Below are positions 46,081-60,003 of a DNA stretch of 64,000 bases, piece after piece. Under the pieces are notes generated by a model, which worked only from the letters and a program-made list of their open reading frames with translations, had not been told where the DNA came from and searched no databases. The position numbers were made by a program, and so were the translations under genes. Origin of the DNA: Mesorhizobium sp. Root102 (GTDB lineage Bacteria; Pseudomonadota; Alphaproteobacteria; Rhizobiales; Rhizobiaceae); NCBI RefSeq assembly GCF_001425625.1, contig NZ_LMCP01000014.1, positions 50,522 to 114,521 on the forward strand. The letters run 5' to 3'. The number at the start of each line of letters is the position of its first letter. Position 1 is the first letter of the stretch.

Positions 46081-46108
46081 AACGCCGCGGCTTTTGGGCC
46101 GCGGCGTT
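46081..46108 (-). terminator. Intercistronic hairpin between xylF and xylH
   Basis: Perfect 11-bp GC-rich arms AACGCCGCGGC and GCCGCGGCGTT with a 6-base loop, 23 bases after the xylF stop. On the minus strand it is followed by TTCTC rather than a full T run, so it is likely a partial terminator or a 3' end protector that leaves more XylF than XylH. Confidence 0.75.
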
Positions 46109-46131
46109 CAGATATTTCGAAGTGATCCAGA

Positions 46132-47172
46132 TCAGTTGCAGGCCGCGACGCTGCCGGCGGCGACGCCCGCGCAGACTTCGTCCTTCTTGATCCAGCCGGC
46201 GTCGATGACGACGTTGAGATTATCCTTGGTGATGGCAACCGGGGTCAGGAACAGCGACTTGACGGTGTTGCCGCCCGGCGTCGTGAAGTCCTTGGCGCCG
46301 GCAATGTCGCTCGTCTTCTTGCCATCGGCGAGCTGTGAGGCGATCTCGGCGGCGTTCTTGCCGAGTTCGCGCGCGTCCTTCCACACCGACACGGTCTGTG
46401 TGCCGAGCGCGATGCGGTTCAGCGCGGCGTGGTCGCCGTCCTGACCCGAGACCGGCACGGTGCCGGCCAACCCTTGGGCCGTCAACGCCGCGACGACGCC
46501 GCCGGCGGTGCCGTCATTGGCCGCGACCACGGCATCGACCTTGTTGTCGTTGGCGGTGAGGAACTGTTCCATGTTCTTCTGGGCGTTGGCGGGCAGCCAG
46601 CCGTCCGTATAGGCCTCGCCGACATTCTTGATCTTGCCGCTGTCGATGGCTTCCTTGAGCACTTCCATCGAGCCCGAGAACAGGAAGTCGGCATTCGGAT
46701 CGGCACCCGAGCCCTTGATGAAGACATAGTTGCCTTCCGGCTTGACCTTGAACACTTCGCGGGCCTGCATGCGGCCGACTTCCTTATTATCGAAGGTCAG
46801 ATAGAAGACGTCCTTGTTCTCGATCAGACGGTCATAGCCGACGACCGGAATGCCTTCGTCCAGCGCCTTCTGCACCGCCGGGCCGATGGCCGAGGCATCC
46901 TGCGCCAGGATGATCAGCGAGTTGGCGCCCTGCGAGATCAGGCTTTCGACATCGGTAAGCTGCTTGCCGGGATTGGACTGCGCATCGGCGGAGATGTACT
47001 TGTCGCCAGCTGCCTCGATCGCCGTCTTCATGGCAGCCTCGTCGGTCTTCCAGCGCTCTTCCTGGAAGTTGGACCACGAGACGCCGATGACCTTGTCCTT
47101 CGCCTGCGCGACCGACGCGAGCGTCAGCGACATGGCGACACCCGCCAGGATGGCGGCTGTGAATCTTTTCAT
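46132..47172 (-). CDS. xylF: D-xylose-binding periplasmic protein
   Basis: 346 residues. A signal peptide ([20 protein letters not shown], cleavage after AQA) and a type I periplasmic-binding fold that follows E. coli XylF closely: [100 protein letters not shown] 47172 follows GGGAGGATATT. Its promoter region carries two palindromes likely bound by the divergent ROK repressor. It binds xylose in the periplasm for XylHG; the C-terminal tail with two cysteines ([15 protein letters not shown]) is an addition. Confidence 0.93.
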   Translation of the reverse strand: MKRFTAAILAGVAMSLTLASVAQAKDKVIGVSWSNFQEERWKTDEAAMKTAIEAAGDKYISADAQSNPGKQLTDVESLISQGANSLIILAQDASAIGPAVQKALDEGIPVVGYDRLIENKDVFYLTFDNKEVGRMQAREVFKVKPEGNYVFIKGSGADPNADFLFSGSMEVLKEAIDSGKIKNVGEAYTDGWLPANAQKNMEQFLTANDNKVDAVVAANDGTAGGVVAALTAQGLAGTVPVSGQDGDHAALNRIALGTQTVSVWKDARELGKNAAEIASQLADGKKTSDIAGAKDFTTPGGNTVKSLFLTPVAITKDNLNVVIDAGWIKKDEVCAGVAAGSVAACN

Positions 47173-47234
47173 AATATCCTCCCTGCGCCGCGTATGGCGC
47201 GACCAGACTGACCCTAAGGCCGGCACAGAGGCTC

Positions 47235-47259
47235 TATTTTTTCGAGCCTCGAAAAAATA
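47235..47259. promoter_or_regulatory. ROK-repressor operator 1 (perfect palindrome)
   Basis: TATTTTTTCGA, spacer GCC, TCGAAAAAATA: perfect 11-bp arms, 63 bases ahead of the xylF ATG. It is typical in shape of XylR/NagC-type ROK operators. Confidence 0.8.
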
Positions 47260-47318
47260 CTGGTCCAACACCCGAACGCTGTCAACATCGATTCTGATGG
47301 ATTTTGATGTCCTTCCGA

Positions 47319-47343
47319 ATTTTTTTCGAGCCTCGGAATAAAT
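47319..47343. promoter_or_regulatory. ROK-repressor operator 2
   Basis: ATTTTTTTCGA, spacer GCC, TCGGAATAAAT: same layout as operator 1, with two arm mismatches. Its centre lies 84 bases from that of operator 1, eight turns of B-DNA at 10.5 bp, which would favour looping. It lies 101 bases ahead of the ROK gene. Confidence 0.72.
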
Positions 47344-47443
47344 AAATGACAGGGCCGACCGCTTCTGCCAGTATTTGACCGCGTTGACGGCAGCGTTCCA
47401 GGAGCAGGAAAGAACCGCGGCGACCCGGAGGATGTGAAGAAAC

Positions 47444-48691
47444 ATGTCGGTCGGAATCCGCCACGACGATTTGCGCCGGCGCAACCGGGCGATGGTGATT
47501 GCGGCCGTGCGCCGCGCCGGACAGCCGTCCCGCACCGAGATCGCGGCGACCACGGGCCTCAGCCATTCGACCATCTCGGCGATCTCGTCCGACCTGATCG
47601 GTGAAGGCATCCTGACCGAAAGCAAGCCAAGCGAAGCCGGCTCACTCAGACGCGGTCGGCCGCAGGTCGGCCTCAGCCTCAATCCGGAAGCGGCGGCGGT
47701 GATGACCGTGGTGCTGTCGCTGAATTTCCTCTCCGTCGCCGTCATCGACTACGCCGGCCAGGTGATATCAGAGGAACAGCGCCGGCTGGACACGCAGACA
47801 ATGTCGCGCGACGCGCTGATCGGCGAATGCGTCGGCATCGTGCGGCGCCGCCTCGAAGATCCCGATCTTGACGTCCGCAGCGTCGCCCGTATCGCGCTGG
47901 CGATCCAGGGCATCACCGATACCCATGCTCGCGCGATGCTTTGGTCGCCGATCACGCCGCACACCGACATCGCCTTCGCCGACATACTCGAAGACGAGTT
48001 CGGCATTCCCGCCACCGTGGAGAACGACTGCAACATGATGGCGATAGCGCTGCGCTGGCGCGATCCTGATCGCTACCGCGACGATTTCATCGCCATCCTC
48101 TTGTCGCACGGCATCGGCATGGGCCTGGTGCTGAAAGGCGAGCTGTTCACCGGCACCCATTCCTCGGGCGGCGAGTTCGGCCACATGATCCATCAGCCGA
48201 ACGGCGCTCTGTGCCGCTGCGGACGGCGTGGCTGCGTCGAGGCCTATGCCGGCAACTACGCCATCTGGCGCAATGCAAGGCAGCTGGGCGAGGACGCAGA
48301 ACCTGTCGCCGACGTCAGCGACGCCGACATGCGCGCCCTGGCGACCGCGGCCCGCGAAAAGGATGGCCCCGAGCGCGAGGCCTATCGCAAGGCTGGCGAA
48401 GCGCTCGGTTACGGCCTCGGCAGCCTGTTCGCGCTGATCGATCCGGCGCCCGTTGCCATGGTCGGCGTCAGCGCCGCCGCCTTCGACCTGATCGAGCCCG
48501 CATTGCGCGAGGCGATTGCCCAGACCGCCGGCGGCCAGCACTCGAAATCGATTTCCTTCGACACCGAGCCGAACGAACTGCCGCTGATCCGCGAAGGCTG
48601 CGCCATGCGCGCGCTGACCTTCGTCGACCAGGAGATTTTCGCGCCGGGCGCGCAGGCGAGAGGAAGCGTCGTAGGCAAAAACGTGGCGTGA
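47444..48691 (+). CDS. ROK-family transcriptional repressor (XylR-like)
   Basis: 415 residues. An N-terminal winged helix (about 10-75; [21 protein letters not shown]) and a ROK sugar-kinase-like domain with [11 protein letters not shown] and the zinc motif [13 protein letters not shown] repressors bind sugar and leave their operators. It is divergent from xylFHG across a 271-base gap with two palindromes, so it should control that operon, and possibly itself. It is convergent with phoB, 16 bases from its stop. Confidence 0.9.
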   Translation: MSVGIRHDDLRRRNRAMVIAAVRRAGQPSRTEIAATTGLSHSTISAISSDLIGEGILTESKPSEAGSLRRGRPQVGLSLNPEAAAVMTVVLSLNFLSVAVIDYAGQVISEEQRRLDTQTMSRDALIGECVGIVRRRLEDPDLDVRSVARIALAIQGITDTHARAMLWSPITPHTDIAFADILEDEFGIPATVENDCNMMAIALRWRDPDRYRDDFIAILLSHGIGMGLVLKGELFTGTHSSGGEFGHMIHQPNGALCRCGRRGCVEAYAGNYAIWRNARQLGEDAEPVADVSDADMRALATAAREKDGPEREAYRKAGEALGYGLGSLFALIDPAPVAMVGVSAAAFDLIEPALREAIAQTAGGQHSKSISFDTEPNELPLIREGCAMRALTFVDQEIFAPGAQARGSVVGKNVA

Positions 48692-48707
48692 ATTCAGACG
48701 GGCGGGT

Positions 48708-49397
48708 TCAGTCCTCGCGGATCGCGTAACCTGCCCCGCGAATGGTGCGGATGACGTCGGGCATGCGGCCGTTGTTGACCGCCTTGCGCAGCCGGCCGAC
48801 ATGCACGTCGACCGTGCGCTCGTCGATGTAGATCGTCTCGCCCCAGACATTGTCGAGCAACTGGCTGCGCGAGAACACGCGGCCGGGATGGCGCATCATG
48901 AACTCGAGCAGGCGGAACTCGGTCGGCCCGAGTCGGATCTCGCTCTTCTTGCGATAGACCCGGTGCGATTCTCGATCGAGCACGATGTCGCCGACCTTCA
49001 GCACGCTGGACAGCACTTCCGGCTTGGCGCGGCGCAGCAGCGCCTTGACCCTGGCCATGAATTCCGGCGTCGAGAACGGCTTGACCAGATAGTCGTCGGC
49101 GCCGGTCGACAGGCCGCGTACGCGGTCGCTCTCCTCGCCGCGCGCAGTCAGCATGATGATCGGCAGCCGCTCGGTCTCGGGGCGCATTCTCAGCCGACGA
49201 CAGAGTTCGATGCCGGAAACCGCCGGAACCATCCAGTCGAGCACGAGAAGGTCGGGAACGTTCTCCTGCAGCCGGATCTCGGCCTCGTCGCCGCGCGTCA
49301 CCACCTCGACCTGGTAGCCTTCGGATTCGAGATTGTAGCGGAGCAGCACGCCTAGCGGCTCCTCGTCCTCCACCACCATGATGCGTGGCGCGATCAT
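48708..49397 (-). CDS. phoB: Phosphate regulon response regulator PhoB
   Basis: 229 residues. An N-terminal receiver (MVVEDEEPLGVLLRYNLE, phosphoacceptor in VLDWMVPAVSG, TARGEE, YLVKPFS) and a C-terminal winged helix (SQLLDNVWGETIYIDERTVD, VHVGRLRKAVN, GAGYAI). It activates phosphate-starvation genes by binding Pho boxes. It is the last gene of pstSCAB-phoU-phoB. The next gene rightward on this strand is phoU, 19 bases away. No phoR gene is in the window. Confidence 0.95.
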   Translation of the reverse strand: MIAPRIMVVEDEEPLGVLLRYNLESEGYQVEVVTRGDEAEIRLQENVPDLLVLDWMVPAVSGIELCRRLRMRPETERLPIIMLTARGEESDRVRGLSTGADDYLVKPFSTPEFMARVKALLRRAKPEVLSSVLKVGDIVLDRESHRVYRKKSEIRLGPTEFRLLEFMMRHPGRVFSRSQLLDNVWGETIYIDERTVDVHVGRLRKAVNNGRMPDVIRTIRGAGYAIRED

Positions 49398-49416
49398 CGA
49401 CTGGTCACCCCTGTCG

Positions 49417-50124
49417 TCATGCCGCCGGCGCGGACATCGCCGTTTCGTCCTGCTTCGGACGATTGGCGGGCAGTTGCGTACCGGTCAAAACATAATAGGC
49501 ATTTTCGGCGATGTTGGTCACATGGTCGCCGATGCGCTCGAGGTTCTTGGCGCAGAACAGCAGATGCGTGCAGGCCGTGATGTTGCGCGGGTCTTCCATC
49601 ATGTAGGTCAGGAGTTCGCGGAACACCGAAGTGTACTTGACGTCGATGCGTTCGTCGTCGGCACGCAGTTTCGCCAGGGCAGCGGCGTCGCGCGCCGCAT
49701 ATTCCTCGATCACGCCCTGCACCTGGATCAGCACCAGCTGCGCCATCCCGTCGATCGAATGCGACAGGTCGCGCGGCGTTACGCTGAGGCCGACGGTACC
49801 GACGCGCTTGGCGATGTTCTTGGCAAGGTCGCCGATGCGTTCGAGATCGCCGGCCATGCGGATCGAACCGACGACATGGCGCAGATCGTCGGCCATCGGC
49901 TGCCGCTTGGCGATCAACGTGATGGCGCGGTCATCGAGCTCGCGCTGGCGCGCATCCATGATCGCATCGTCGGAGACGACGCGCTGTGCCAGGGCGTTGT
50001 CGGAATTCAAAAGCGCCTTGGTCGCACCGCCGACCATCGAGCCGGCGAGATCGCCCATGTCGCTGATGAGCCTGCTGATCTGACCGAGATCTTCGTCGAA
50101 AGAAGCGACGGTATGTTCGCCCAT
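49417..50124 (-). CDS. phoU: Phosphate signalling protein PhoU
   Basis: 235 residues, all-helical, with two PhoU repeats. ALAKLRADDERIDVKYTSVFRELLTYM and NIAKRVGTVG, NLERIGDHVTNIAENAYYV carry the acidic metal-binding motifs (ERIGD twice). It damps PhoR/PhoB signalling and modulates PstSCAB. ATG 50124 follows GAGGGATAAG; the longer frame overlaps pstB by a few codons. Confidence 0.93.
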   Translation of the reverse strand: MGEHTVASFDEDLGQISRLISDMGDLAGSMVGGATKALLNSDNALAQRVVSDDAIMDARQRELDDRAITLIAKRQPMADDLRHVVGSIRMAGDLERIGDLAKNIAKRVGTVGLSVTPRDLSHSIDGMAQLVLIQVQGVIEEYAARDAAALAKLRADDERIDVKYTSVFRELLTYMMEDPRNITACTHLLFCAKNLERIGDHVTNIAENAYYVLTGTQLPANRPKQDETAMSAPAA

Positions 50125-50149
50125 GATCTTATCCCTCGTATGCCTGAAC

Positions 50150-50953
50150 TCAGCCAAAGCGGCCGGTGATGTAGTCCTGCGTGCGCTTCTCGCGGGGCGA
50201 CGTGAAGATCTTCTCGGTGCGGTCGAACTCGACCAGTTCGCCCAGATACATGAAGGCTGTCTGCTTCGACACGCGCGCCGCCTGCTGCATGTTGTGGGTG
50301 ACGATGACGATCGTGTAGTCGGCTTGCAACTCGTCGATCAGCTCCTCGATCTTGGCGGTCGACAGCGGATCGAGCGCCGACGCCGGCTCGTCGAGCAGGA
50401 TGACTTCCGGCTTCACCGCCACGGTGCGGGCGATGCAGAGCCGCTGCTGCTGGCCACCGGAGAGGCTGAGGCCGCTGGCGCTGAGCTTGTCCTTGACCTC
50501 GGTCCAGAGTGCCGCGCGCTTCAGCGCCTGCTCGACACGGCCGTCCATCTCGGACTTGCTGAGCTTCTCGTAGAGCCTGATGCCGAAGGCGATGTTTTCA
50601 TAGATCGACATCGGGAACGGCGTCGGCTTCTGGAACACCATGCCTATCTTGGTCCGCAGCAGGTTGAGATCCTGCGAGCGGTCGAGAACGTTCTGGCCGT
50701 CGAGCAGCACCTGACCCTCGGCGGTCTGGTTGGGATAGAGTTCGTAGATGCGGTTGAAGACGCGCAGCAGCGTCGACTTCCCGCAGCCCGAAGGCCCGAT
50801 GAAGGCGGTGACGCTGCGCTCGGGCAAGGACAGCGTGATGTCCTTCAGCGCCTTGCTCTGGCCGTAGTAGAAGTTGAGGTTCTTCACCTCGATCTTGACC
50901 TTGGCTGCGGCCTCGGCGGCGATCGTCATGTCTGGAGACAACATCTGGCTCAT
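50150..50953 (-). CDS. pstB: Phosphate ABC transporter ATPase
   Basis: 267 residues: Walker [11 protein letters not shown], signature [17 protein letters not shown], Walker [14 protein letters not shown] loop IVTHNMQQA. The phosphate type is shown by the high PstB likeness of [12 protein letters not shown] and [21 protein letters not shown] 50953 follows AGAGGAC and overlaps the pstA stop (ATGA), so translation is coupled. Confidence 0.95.
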   Translation of the reverse strand: MSQMLSPDMTIAAEAAAKVKIEVKNLNFYYGQSKALKDITLSLPERSVTAFIGPSGCGKSTLLRVFNRIYELYPNQTAEGQVLLDGQNVLDRSQDLNLLRTKIGMVFQKPTPFPMSIYENIAFGIRLYEKLSKSEMDGRVEQALKRAALWTEVKDKLSASGLSLSGGQQQRLCIARTVAVKPEVILLDEPASALDPLSTAKIEELIDELQADYTIVIVTHNMQQAARVSKQTAFMYLGELVEFDRTEKIFTSPREKRTQDYITGRFG

Positions 50954-51801
50954 TTGTCCTCTCTGCGTCCGGTCAGGCTGCGAGCAACGATGCTGAGCGC
51001 GAGAACCGTCAATGTGATGATGAGTGCACCGGTCCAGGCCAGTTGCTGCCATTCCTCGTAAGGGCTGAGCGCGAACTGGAAGATGGTGACAGGCAGGCTG
51101 GCCATCGGCGCGTTGAGATTGCTAGACCAGAATTGGTTGTTGAGCGCTGTGAAGAGCAGCGGTGCCGTCTCGCCGGAGATGCGGGCGATCGACAGCAATA
51201 TGCCGGTGACGATACCGGAAAGAGCGGCGCGGTAAGCAACCGACTTGATGACCACCCAGCGCGGCGCGCCGATCGCGGTGCCGGCCTCGCGCAAGGCGTT
51301 CGGCACCAAATTGAGCATGTCCTCGGTGGTACGCACGACAACCGGGATGACCAGGATGGCAAGTGCGACGGAACCGGCAAGGGCCGAGAAATGCCCCATC
51401 GGCCGCACCAGCAGTTCGTAGACGAACAGGCCGATGATGATCGACGGCGCCGACAACAAGATGTCGTTGATGAAGCGCACGATCGTGGTGAGGCGTGAGA
51501 AGCGGCCATACTCGGCCATATAGGTCCCTGCCAGCACGCCGATCGGCGTGCCGACGATGACGGCGATGACCGTCATCACCACGCTGCCATAGATGGCGTT
51601 GAGCAGGCCACCGGCATCGCCGGGCGGCGGCGTCATTTCGGTGAACACCGACACCGAGAGGCCGGCGAGGCCCTTGTAGAGAAGCGCGCCGAGAATGAGC
51701 GCCAGCCAGGCAAGTCCGATGCCCGCCGCGACCAGACAAAGCGTCATCATCAAGGAATTCGTCGTCTTGCGACGGCGGTGAAGCGATGTGGCTGTCGACA
51801 T
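50950..51801 (-). CDS. pstA: Phosphate ABC transporter permease
   Basis: 283 residues, about six transmembrane segments; EAA loop [21 protein letters not shown], with [13 protein letters not shown] [18 protein letters not shown] typical of PstA. It has a basic cytoplasmic N-terminus ([10 protein letters not shown]). It starts 3 bases after the pstC stop and overlaps pstB by 4 bases. Confidence 0.94.
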   Translation of the reverse strand: MSTATSLHRRRKTTNSLMMTLCLVAAGIGLAWLALILGALLYKGLAGLSVSVFTEMTPPPGDAGGLLNAIYGSVVMTVIAVIVGTPIGVLAGTYMAEYGRFSRLTTIVRFINDILLSAPSIIIGLFVYELLVRPMGHFSALAGSVALAILVIPVVVRTTEDMLNLVPNALREAGTAIGAPRWVVIKSVAYRAALSGIVTGILLSIARISGETAPLLFTALNNQFWSSNLNAPMASLPVTIFQFALSPYEEWQQLAWTGALIITLTVLALSIVARSLTGRREDK

Positions 51802-51804
51802 CGG

Positions 51805-52794
51805 TCAGGCTCCGGTGCGGCGATCGATGCGCATCAGCATGTAGCGTGCGATGGCAAGGATCAGGAAGGTGATGACGAAAAGGATCAGGCCAAGAGCAAT
51901 CAGCGATGACGTGTAAAGCTCGCCATCGGCCTCGGTGAATTCATTGGCGATGGTCGCCGAAATCGTCGTGCCGGGCGCGAACAGCGAGGCGCTGATGCGA
52001 TGCGCGTTGCCGATGACGAAGGTCACCGCCATGGTCTCGCCAAGCGCCCTGCCCAATCCCAGCATGACACCGCCCATGATGCCGACGCGGGTGTAGGGAA
52101 TGACGACGCGGCGCGTAACCTCCCAGGTCGTGCAGCCAATGCCGTAGGCGGACTCTTTCAGCACCGCCGGCACCGTGTCGAAGACGTCCTTGGTGATCGA
52201 GGTGATGAAGGGCAGCACCATGATGGCAAGGATCATCGACGATGTCAGCAGGCCGATGCCGTAGGGCGGGCCGGCAAACAGGCTCGATAATACCGGGACG
52301 TCATGGAAAAGGTTGATGAAGAAAGGCTGGATCGTGGTCTGCACGAAAGGAGCGAAGATGAACAGGCCCCATATGCCATAGATGATCGACGGGATGCCGG
52401 CCAGAAGTTCCACCGCGATGCCGATCGGCCGGCGCAGCGGCCGCGGGCACAGCTCGGTCAGGAATATCGCAATGCCGATGCCGATCGGCACCGCAATCAG
52501 GATGGATATGGCTGCGGTGACGACAGTACCGTAGATCGGCGCCAGCGCGCCAAACTTCTCGGTAACCGGATTCCAGCTCTCGGTTGTCAGAAACGACACG
52601 CCAAAAGTCGACATCGCCTGCCATGATCCGACGAACAGCGAAATCGCGACGCCACCCAGGATCAGCAGAACGAGAATGGCGGAGAAGCGTGTGGCCGCCC
52701 GGAAAATCGCATCCGTGAGCGCGAAGCGCCGCACCGTTGCTTCCCTGGCCTGCATGGCGGCTAACGATGGCATGGCTTCGGAAACGGTAGTCAT
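51805..52794 (-). CDS. pstC: Phosphate ABC transporter permease
   Basis: 329 residues, about six transmembrane segments; EAA loop LKESAYGIGCTTWEVTRRVV and GLGRALGETMAVTFVIGN, which are PstC marks. It lies 62 bases after pstS, with a strong hairpin between them, and is expected to be less abundant than the binding protein. Confidence 0.94.
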   Translation of the reverse strand: MTTVSEAMPSLAAMQAREATVRRFALTDAIFRAATRFSAILVLLILGGVAISLFVGSWQAMSTFGVSFLTTESWNPVTEKFGALAPIYGTVVTAAISILIAVPIGIGIAIFLTELCPRPLRRPIGIAVELLAGIPSIIYGIWGLFIFAPFVQTTIQPFFINLFHDVPVLSSLFAGPPYGIGLLTSSMILAIMVLPFITSITKDVFDTVPAVLKESAYGIGCTTWEVTRRVVIPYTRVGIMGGVMLGLGRALGETMAVTFVIGNAHRISASLFAPGTTISATIANEFTEADGELYTSSLIALGLILFVITFLILAIARYMLMRIDRRTGA

Positions 52795-52820
52795 CTAGCC
52801 CTCGCGTTCAAAAGAAAATC

Positions 52821-52847
52821 GGGAGGGCGCCTGGAAGGCGCCCTCCC
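52821..52847 (-). terminator. Intercistronic hairpin between pstS and pstC
   Basis: Perfect 11-bp arms GGGAGGGCGCC (52821-52831) and GGCGCCCTCCC (52837-52847) with a 5-base loop, just after the pstS stop. On the minus strand CGATTTTCTTTTG follows, a partial T-rich tail. It is a probable attenuator or message stabiliser that sets the PstS:PstCAB ratio. Confidence 0.8.
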
Positions 52848-52856
52848 CGTCAAGGA

Positions 52857-53915
52857 TTACATGGCCGAGTAGATCGGCTTGCCGTCGCTGCCGACGACGT
52901 CCTTGGCCCAGGTGTCCTCGATGCTCTTGACCACGTTGTCAGGCATCGGGACGTAGTCGAGTTCGCTGGCCATCTCGTCGCCCTTGGCATAGGACCAGGC
53001 GAAGAACTTGAGCGCTTCACCCGTGGCAGCGGCATCATCGGGCTTCTTGTACAGAAGAACCCATGTCGCCGCCGTCATCGGCCAGGATTCCGCACCTGGC
53101 TGGTTGGCGAGAATCACGCCATAGCCCGGCTGCGAGCTCCAGTCGGCATTGGCGGCTGCGGCCGAGAACGCTGCCGCCGTCGGCTCAACCTTCTTGCCAT
53201 CCTTGTTCATCATGTCAGTGTAGGTGAGCTTGTTCTGCTTGGCATAGGCGTATTCGACATAGCCGATCGCACCGCCGGTCTGCGAGACGTTGTTTGCAAC
53301 GCCCTCATTGCCCTTGGCGCCGATGCCAACCGGCCACTCGAGAGCCGTGTTGACGCCGACCTTCGACTTCCAGTCGGCGTTGGCGTCGGCGAGATAGTAG
53401 CTGAAGTTGAACGTGGTGCCCGAACCGTCGGAGCGATGCACCACCGCGATCGCCTGCGAAGGCAGCTTGGCATCCGGATTGAGCTTCTTGATCGCGGCGT
53501 CGTCCCACTGCGTGATCTTGCCCATGAAGATGTCACCGAGGGTCGGGCCGTCGAGAACCAGTTCGCCCGGCTTGATGCCTTCCAGATTGACGACGGGGAC
53601 GATACCGCCCATCACCATCGGAAACTGTACAAGCCCGATAGACTCGAGATCCTCGCCTTTCAGCGGCGCGTCGGAGGCGCCGAAGGTAACAGTCTTGGCC
53701 TTGATCTGCTTGATGCCGCCGCCAGAGCCGATCGACTGGTAGTTGAGACCGTTGCCAGTCTCTTTCTTGTAGGCATCAGCCCACTTCGCATAGATCGGAT
53801 AGGGGAAAGTAGCGCCAGCACCGGAGATGTCCGCGGCCATTGCAGCGGAAAGGGTGAGAGTGGACGCCGCGGCCATTGCAATTGCAACGGCCGCCGAGCG
53901 GATGAAATGTCTCAT
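52857..53915 (-). CDS. pstS: Periplasmic phosphate-binding protein
   Basis: 352 residues. A signal peptide ([19 protein letters not shown], cleavage after AMA) and a PstS fold with phosphate-binding loops [28 protein letters not shown] and [18 protein letters not shown], plus [17 protein letters not shown]. The first gene of the pst operon; a Pho box lies about 80 bases upstream. Confidence 0.96.
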   Translation of the reverse strand: MRHFIRSAAVAIAMAAASTLTLSAAMAADISGAGATFPYPIYAKWADAYKKETGNGLNYQSIGSGGGIKQIKAKTVTFGASDAPLKGEDLESIGLVQFPMVMGGIVPVVNLEGIKPGELVLDGPTLGDIFMGKITQWDDAAIKKLNPDAKLPSQAIAVVHRSDGSGTTFNFSYYLADANADWKSKVGVNTALEWPVGIGAKGNEGVANNVSQTGGAIGYVEYAYAKQNKLTYTDMMNKDGKKVEPTAAAFSAAAANADWSSQPGYGVILANQPGAESWPMTAATWVLLYKKPDDAAATGEALKFFAWSYAKGDEMASELDYVPMPDNVVKSIEDTWAKDVVGSDGKPIYSAM

Positions 53916-53992
53916 GTGGCCTGCTCCTGTTCGGAAGATGGTCTCTCGGCGCCATTCCTCTCGGCGCCCGCTGAGGCCAATAGCCTTCGATT

Positions 53993-54010
53993 ATTACAGT
54001 CGCATGACAG
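53993..54010 (-). promoter_or_regulatory. Pho box ahead of pstS
   Basis: On the minus strand CTGTCAT, GCGA, CTGTAAT: two 7-base half-sites with a 4-base spacer, as in the 18-base Pho box consensus (one mismatch in the second half). It lies 78 bases ahead of the pstS ATG, in position for a PhoB-activated promoter. Confidence 0.85.
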
Positions 54011-54437
54011 TTTGATGTCACCCCGGTAACGCGTCATCGGGGTGGAGAAAACGCCGGCCAGCCGGCACTCCCGATTGAGCCCGGCTTTGCTCCCGGAATC
54101 AGGCACTTGCGCCGTTTCAGGCCGAGACCGGCCTGAAGTTTCGGGGCTGCCGCCTCGGCAAAGAAAATCCGGACGGGAGCGCGTTGCTCTCGGCCAGACG
54201 GTGTCGTGGCCGGGCCATCGCCGAAAACAGGTCCGTTGGGGTAGGTTGACGCTGTCTCATGCCGGCGGTCGCTGCTCCCGCCCGTAACTGGAAAGAGCGG
54301 AATTCGAATGTCTCCATTGTCTCGGCTGGTTGCCGCCTTTGATATGGTGCGATCGCGCCATAGTCTTGGCCGCTGGCGGGGGCGCGAATCTTCGCCGCAT
54401 TCCCCGCAACCGGCCGGAACCGGCGCGACGTCGGCCC
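54011..54437. other. Intergenic stretch upstream of the Pho box
   Basis: The 427 bases between the Pho box and the 3' end of the large hybrid kinase gene contain short open frames on both strands (for example 54042-54287), but none has a family likeness, hydrophobic pattern or ribosome site that convinces. No phoR remnant was seen. Confidence 0.5.
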
Positions 54438-59003
<4,566 letters not shown>

Positions 59004-59194
59004 GCCGTCCCCACCCCGAAAACCAAGGCCGAACCCTCCCCCCGCGGTTCGTCGGCGGAATGTGCCCGAGAAGCATTAACGACCCGCTAACCTTAACGGC
59101 CGGTTAGACAGATCGCCCGGCGCGGCATGCGTTGTTCCGACCCGTTGTCGGCGGGAGCAAAGCCGCTATATAAGCAACGGCAGGGGTATTGCTG

Positions 59195-59551
59195 ATGTGT
59201 GGACGGATTGTGCCTTTTTTCATGGGGCTGGCGCTGCTTTTGGGCAGCGGCTGCTCGCGCAGTTATGACGGGACCGTCGTCATCCCGAGACCGCTCGATG
59301 TCCGGCGTTTTTGGGATCGTCCGCCACCGAACGTCGACTATGGGCCATCCGAGGTCGAAAACGGCGTCTTTCCGGTGGCGCCACAGCCGCCGGGGCGGTA
59401 TTCAGAGCGCCGGGTCATGACGCACGCCGCGCCGCCCAGGCGGCACCAGACGAGGTTGCCCGCGTCAGCGTCCCTGTCCGCCCCGGCGAAACCACTCACA
59501 TGCAGGAACGTCAGCGAACCCGGCAAGAGAGCTCGGATGATCTGCGACTAG
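59195..59551 (+). CDS. Hypothetical lipoprotein
   Basis: 118 residues. MCGRIVPFFMGLALLLGSGC gives a signal with lipobox LGSGC (C20). The rest is Pro/Arg-rich and probably unstructured (RPLDVRRFWDRPPPNVDYGP), with one or two later cysteines. No family recognised. ATG 59195 follows AGGGGTATT. Divergent from the large kinase. Confidence 0.55.
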   Translation: MCGRIVPFFMGLALLLGSGCSRSYDGTVVIPRPLDVRRFWDRPPPNVDYGPSEVENGVFPVAPQPPGRYSERRVMTHAAPPRRHQTRLPASASLSAPAKPLTCRNVSEPGKRARMICD

Positions 59552-59552
59552 A

Positions 59553-59578
59553 AGCATGATCCCTAAAAGTGGGAACCG
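59553..59578. repeat. Palindromic repeat, family A, half copy
   Basis: AGCATGATCCCTAAAAGTGG followed by GAACCG is the left half of the family A element, and the expected right half is absent or unrecognisable. It begins 2 bases after the stop codon of the lipoprotein gene. Confidence 0.6.
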
Positions 59579-59647
59579 CCTTCGGATAAGATTACAGGAA
59601 AACGATCGGTAAATAGCTTTCGTAACTAGCTTTCGGTGAACCTGCGT

Positions 59648-59884
59648 TCACAGCGAGGCGGCGCCCTTTTTCGGCTCTTTCGCACCGAGCTTGTCGAGTG
59701 CGAGACGAACCCGACGCAGATCGTCCTGCCAGCCGTCATCGTCGGCCATCGGGCTCTCCGAGGCCGCCCGCTGAAGCCCGCGCGCCTCGGATTCAATCTC
59801 GCGCAGTTCAGCGATTTTCTGTTCGGCGGTCAGGGAGCCGTCTTCGACGATCTCCAGCACCCGCATTTCCCTGAACGTGGCCAT
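59648..59884 (-). CDS. Small helical stress-regulated protein
   Basis: 78 residues, soluble and highly charged, mostly helical (MRVLEIVEDGSLTAEQKIAE, LREIESEARGLQ, DDLRRVRLALDKLG), ending in a Lys-rich tail (AKEPKKGAASL). No family recognised. AGGAGAAA is 6 bases ahead of the ATG. A perfect EcfG-type promoter lies 29 bases upstream, the only one outside the 32-41 kb island. Confidence 0.75.
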   Translation of the reverse strand: MATFREMRVLEIVEDGSLTAEQKIAELREIESEARGLQRAASESPMADDDGWQDDLRRVRLALDKLGAKEPKKGAASL

Positions 59885-59912
59885 GGCGTTTCTCCTGGCT
59901 GATGTCGATCAC

Positions 59913-59937
59913 AACGCCGTGAGCGCCTCTCTGTTCC
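59913..59937 (-). promoter_or_regulatory. EcfG-type promoter for the 78-residue protein gene
   Basis: On the minus strand GGAAC (59937-59933), 16 bases, CGTT (59916-59913), 29 bases ahead of the ATG at 59884. Confidence 0.85.
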
Positions 59938-60003
59938 AGGCAGATTTCATGATCCAGCCGGATCGCAAAAGGCTTACGGCAGCAGGTCATCCGTCAATGA
60001 TGG

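Noticed and set aside
54042..54287. 81-residue rightward ORF upstream of pstS
   Set aside because: Basic, low-complexity translation with no ribosome site, overlapping the promoter region of pstS.
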